The position numbers were made by a program, and so were the translations under genes. 64,000 bases of DNA from positions 21,130 to 85,129 of the forward strand of contig CAKQXQ010000004.1 in NCBI GenBank assembly GCA_934292805.1, read 5' to 3'. Positions 61,097 to 64,000 of this stretch are shown here, piece after piece. The first letter of the stretch is position 1; each line of letters starts with the position of its first letter. Source of the stretch: an uncultured Roseburia sp. (GTDB lineage: Bacteria > Bacillota > Clostridia > Lachnospirales > Lachnospiraceae). A model generated the notes under the pieces. That model worked only from the letters and a program-made list of their open reading frames with translations, made no database searches and was not told the DNA's origin.

Positions 61097-62632
61097 ATGA
61101 ATCAGTATGTATTTGAAGAAGAAAGACCGGTTGTGGACACAAAATGCGGAAAAATCAGAGGTATCACTTATGGTGGAGTGAATATTTTTATGGGAATTGA
61201 TTATGCAAAAGCAAAAAGATTTCAGATGCCGGTTGAAATCGAACCTTGGGAAGGAATTAAAAATGCCTATCAGCATGGACCGATTTCAAAACAGGTTCTT
61301 AAATTAAAACCTTTTTACACCTACAGGGGACTTCACATGCTGGAGGAAGAAAGTGAAGACTGCCAGAACCTTAATATCTGGGCTCCAAAGGGAGGAGCAG
61401 AGAAAAAACCGGTATTTGTATGGATTCATGGAGGCGGATTCTTCGGAGGAAACGCATTTGAAGAATATTCCTTTGAAGGAGCGAACCTTGCAAGACATGG
61501 AGATATTATTTTTGTTTCAATCAACCACAGACTGAATATATTAGGACATTTAAATCTTGACCAGTACGGAGAAGAGTTCAAAGATTCCCCGAATGTGGGT
61601 ATTGCTGATTTAGTGGTAGCAATGAAGTGGATTAATGAAAATATTGCTGCATTCGGAGGAGATCCGGAGAATGTTACAATCTGTGGACACTCTGGCGGTG
61701 GCGGAAAAGTACAGTGCCTTTTCCAGCTGAAAGATGCAGCACCATATTTCCAGAGAGGTATCGTATTAAGTGGAGCCAGATCCAATGAAGCGTATCACCT
61801 TGATGATGGAACAGCCAGTAGGGAAACAGCAAAGAAGATGATGGACTATCTTGGGATTAATAAAGATAACATTCAGAAAGTATATGATGTTTCTTATGAA
61901 GATTTATGCGAAGCACTTAAAGCTACTGGATCCAATCCTTTTGACTGGTCACCAGTGCCAAATGATTTCTTTCCGGGATTCCCGGCGGAAGTCGGATTAA
62001 TGCCATTTTCAAAAGACAAACCGATCATCTATGGATCAGTACTTGGAGAAATGCCTACTGTAAAATTGACTTATGAAGAAAAACTGGCACTTAATGAGGA
62101 CGAAGAAGGAAAGCTTGCATATTTGAAAGACCGTTATGGAGATTCCTGTGAAACACTCATGGAAATGTTCAGAAAAGCATACCCGGATCATGATATTTTA
62201 GATCTCGCATATATGGACAGCCGTTGCCGCCGTGCCGCTGTGAAATCAGTGAGAACACATATGAAAGCTGGCTGCAATAAGGTATATAACTTCCTTGCAT
62301 CTTATACCGTTCCGGAAGGTGGACGTATACCAATCTGGCATGGAGGAGAAGTTGCCTATATTTTCAGAAATGAAGACAGGGTTTATGTACTCAATGAGGA
62401 AAAATATGGTCAGCAGTATTCTGAAACGCTCAGCACAATGGTACTTAACTTTGTAAGAAACGGAGATCCAAACTGTGAATATCTGCCACAGTGGCATCCA
62501 TGCGAAGAAGACAGGATTAATACCATGATTATCGACAGGGAGTGCAGGGAGGTTACAAATCACGACCTTGAGCTTGTTGAATTATTTGATAAGGTTAATC
62601 CGAAATTTGTTCTAAATTTAGATTTAAAATAA
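61097..62632 (+). CDS. Type-B carboxylesterase (pNB esterase/cholinesterase-like)
   Basis: This 511-residue enzyme belongs to the carboxylesterase type B family. Marks are GKIRGITYGGVNIFMGIDYAKA at the N-terminus, the EDCQNLNIWAP signature, the oxyanion strand VFVWIHGGGFFGGNAFEEYSFEG, nucleophile Ser199 in ICGHSGGGGKV, and a C-terminal IPIWHGGEVAYIF with the likely catalytic His. These enzymes hydrolyse a wide range of carboxylic esters. No signal peptide is seen. AGGAGGAG precedes the ATG. It is the last gene of the right esterase operon; an 8-bp hairpin (61044-61063) lies in the gap before it. Confidence 0.93.
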   Translation: MNQYVFEEERPVVDTKCGKIRGITYGGVNIFMGIDYAKAKRFQMPVEIEPWEGIKNAYQHGPISKQVLKLKPFYTYRGLHMLEEESEDCQNLNIWAPKGGAEKKPVFVWIHGGGFFGGNAFEEYSFEGANLARHGDIIFVSINHRLNILGHLNLDQYGEEFKDSPNVGIADLVVAMKWINENIAAFGGDPENVTICGHSGGGGKVQCLFQLKDAAPYFQRGIVLSGARSNEAYHLDDGTASRETAKKMMDYLGINKDNIQKVYDVSYEDLCEALKATGSNPFDWSPVPNDFFPGFPAEVGLMPFSKDKPIIYGSVLGEMPTVKLTYEEKLALNEDEEGKLAYLKDRYGDSCETLMEMFRKAYPDHDILDLAYMDSRCRRAAVKSVRTHMKAGCNKVYNFLASYTVPEGGRIPIWHGGEVAYIFRNEDRVYVLNEEKYGQQYSETLSTMVLNFVRNGDPNCEYLPQWHPCEEDRINTMIIDRECREVTNHDLELVELFDKVNPKFVLNLDLK

Positions 62633-62667
62633 AAAATGCAACTGTTTTACCATGCCGATGGCATGAA

Positions 62668-63711
62668 TTGAGTACATTTACACTTGATATGCCGGCTGGT
62701 GAGAACAGTTTTTACCTAAACGGAAAAGGAACCGGACGAGTAAAGGAGACAAATGCGAAGATGAAATCAATTGCAGAAATCACAAAAAATATGACAGACT
62801 GGCAGCCACCGGTCATTCCGGAAAACATTGAACACGGCGATATGCCGGGAGATAAAGTTGAGATCGGCGAAGGACATATCAAAAAGGCGAATGTTATCTT
62901 TCAGGAGTTACTGCCAAAATTAGCAGAAGCTTCCGAGAAATCCCAGACAGGTAAAGTGGTGATCACGGTCTGCGGAGGTTCCGGAGTTGGAAAATCAGAG
63001 ATCGCATCACTATTATCTTTCTATTTGAAAGAGGCAGGTATTGGAAGCTACACCCTGTCCGGAGACAATTATCCACACAGAATTCCTGTATACAATGATG
63101 CAGAGCGTCTTCATACCTTCCGTGAGAGTGCAATCAAAGGAATGGTAAAAGAAGGAACCTTTACAGCAGAGCGTTTTGAAGTGATCCATGAGTTCCAGAA
63201 AAATGGGGATGACGCCAATCCGAAACACACAGAGGAATATGACTGGTATGAGTCCTACTTAAGAAACGGAAAAGAAGGATTAAAAGGATACCTCGGAACA
63301 AATAACGAGATCGGATTCGACGAAGTAGAAGAGATCGTCAAAGAGTTCAAGGCAGGCACAGACGAGATCTGGCTGAAACGCATGGGAAGAGAAGATACCG
63401 AATTATGGTATGAAAAAGTAGATTTCTCCGAAATCCAGGTTCTCGTGATCGAATGGACACACGGAAACAGTGATAACTATAAAGGTGTGGACATCCCTGT
63501 TTTATTAAACAGTACTCCACAGGAGACACTTGCACACAGAAGAGCGAGAAACAGAGACGGTGCAACAGACAGCCCATTTACCATGATGGTACTGGAGTTA
63601 GAGCAGGCAATGTTAGAGCATCAGGCTCCAAAGGCCAAGATCATCATCTCAAAGAGCGGTGAACTGTTAAGCTATGAAGAGTACTGTAAGCAGATGGAGG
63701 AAGGAAGATAA
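62668..63711 (+). CDS. P-loop kinase-like protein (uridine/adenylylsulfate kinase type)
   Basis: This protein of about 347 residues has a Walker A motif TVCGGSGVGKSE near residue 110, followed by SYTLSGDNYPHRIP. That plan resembles uridine kinase/phosphoribulokinase-like and APS-kinase-like P-loop proteins. The C-terminus has VLVIEWTHGNSDNYKGVDIPVLL and the ETLAHRRARNRDGATDSPF segment. It is followed 2 bp later by a GH13_18 phosphorylase gene, so a role in sugar or sugar-phosphate metabolism is likely but unproven. The start is uncertain: a TTG at 62668 fits best by length but has no ribosome site, and the first ATG at 62689 also lacks one. A short inverted repeat ATGCCGATGGCAT lies just upstream. 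Confidence 0.75.
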   Translation: MSTFTLDMPAGENSFYLNGKGTGRVKETNAKMKSIAEITKNMTDWQPPVIPENIEHGDMPGDKVEIGEGHIKKANVIFQELLPKLAEASEKSQTGKVVITVCGGSGVGKSEIASLLSFYLKEAGIGSYTLSGDNYPHRIPVYNDAERLHTFRESAIKGMVKEGTFTAERFEVIHEFQKNGDDANPKHTEEYDWYESYLRNGKEGLKGYLGTNNEIGFDEVEEIVKEFKAGTDEIWLKRMGREDTELWYEKVDFSEIQVLVIEWTHGNSDNYKGVDIPVLLNSTPQETLAHRRARNRDGATDSPFTMMVLELEQAMLEHQAPKAKIIISKSGELLSYEEYCKQMEEGR

Positions 63712-63713
63712 CC

Positions 63714-64000
63714 ATGAACATCGGACCAATGTTAAATGCCTACCCGGACAGCATGGGCGGCACGTTAGATGATATCGCAGCATTTTTACAGAAACCGGAA
63801 CTGAAGGATGTATTTTCTTCCTGTTATGTACTGCCGAGTCTGTTCCATACAGACTTGGACAGAGGGTTTTCTGTGATCGACTATTCTTTAAATAAAATGC
63901 TTGCATCCAGGGAAGCACTGGACAAATTAGAAGGACTTGGGATTGATTTAAAACTCGATTTTATCTTAAACCATGCATCGGTACTGTCAAAGCAGTTCCA
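63714..64000 (+). CDS. GH13_18 sucrose phosphorylase-like enzyme, N-terminal part (3' end outside window)
   Basis: The frame starts at an ATG 2 bp after the kinase stop, with GGAGGAAGG upstream, and stays open to the right edge. The 95 visible residues match the N-terminus of GH13 subfamily 18 phosphorylases: LNAYPDSMGGTLDDI, CYVLPSLFHTDLDRGFSVIDYSLN, and KLDFILNHASVLSKQF, which is the family DFVLNH region. It differs clearly from the sucrose phosphorylase at 5577, so it may act on another glucoside such as glucosylglycerate or sucrose-6F-phosphate. Catalytic residues lie beyond the window. Confidence 0.85.
   Translation, partial: MNIGPMLNAYPDSMGGTLDDIAAFLQKPELKDVFSSCYVLPSLFHTDLDRGFSVIDYSLNKMLASREALDKLEGLGIDLKLDFILNHASVLSKQF

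Noticed and set aside
1..64000. tRNA, rRNA, CRISPR array, insertion sequence or prophage
   Set aside because: I looked through the intergenic stretches and gene content and saw no cloverleaf, regular repeat-spacer pattern, transposase, integrase or phage structural gene.

Overview
The window looks like chromosome of a spore-forming, gut-type Firmicute, most likely Lachnospiraceae (Clostridia). The reasons are moderate-to-low GC, strong AGGAGG ribosome sites, lipobox-type binding lipoproteins, a SpoIID/SpoIIQ-like pair, YesM/YesN two-component systems beside sugar ABC transporters, sucrose phosphorylase operons, and a TIGR03916/TIGR03915 DNA-repair pair behind a Gram-positive LexA box. The species cannot be named from the sequence alone. 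I see no tRNA, rRNA, CRISPR array, insertion sequence or phage gene.

Layout. (1) 1-7.0 kb: tail of a LacI regulator, a LacI-type operator, then an operon with class II aldolase, PfkB kinase, ABC sugar importer (binding protein and two permeases) and sucrose phosphorylase. (2) 7.1-16.1 kb: housekeeping genes: a LexA-controlled radical-SAM DNA-repair pair, a methyltransferase, rsmA, spoIID and spoIIQ with sigma-E-like and sigma-F-like promoters, and a DEAD-box helicase with a structured leader. (3) 16.3-29.0 kb: an OmpR-type two-component pair, then YesM/YesN regulators, an LplABC-type importer, and two NIF3-like proteins flanking a DUF3237 protein. (4) 29.1-32.4 kb: an AT-rich island with an AbiE-type toxin-antitoxin pair whose toxin is fused in frame to an AAA-ATPase-like/PD-(D/E)XK nuclease protein. 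(5) 32.6-62.6 kb: a large esterase locus. (6) 62.7-64 kb: a P-loop kinase-like gene and the start of a second GH13_18 phosphorylase.

The esterase locus is the most unusual part. It carries five paralogues of a PHB-depolymerase-like alpha/beta hydrolase fused to a copper-amine-oxidase-N-type (stalk) domain, and six EstD/tributyrin-esterase-like proteins, three of which have lost the nucleophile serine. It also has another alpha/beta hydrolase, a type-B carboxylesterase, two serine beta-lactamase-like hydrolases and a polysaccharide-deacetylase-like protein. Alongside are MATE and MFS transporters, an ABC importer, a YesM/YesN pair and a LacI regulator. None of these hydrolases has a visible signal peptide, and no glycoside hydrolase lies within 32.6-62.6 kb. 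My reading is that small, heavily acylated compounds are imported and de-esterified in the cytoplasm. The true substrate is unknown.

Three ABC importers are present, none with its own ATPase gene, so a shared MsmK/MalK-type ATPase elsewhere is expected. All three binding-protein genes are followed by a stem-loop before the next gene of the operon.
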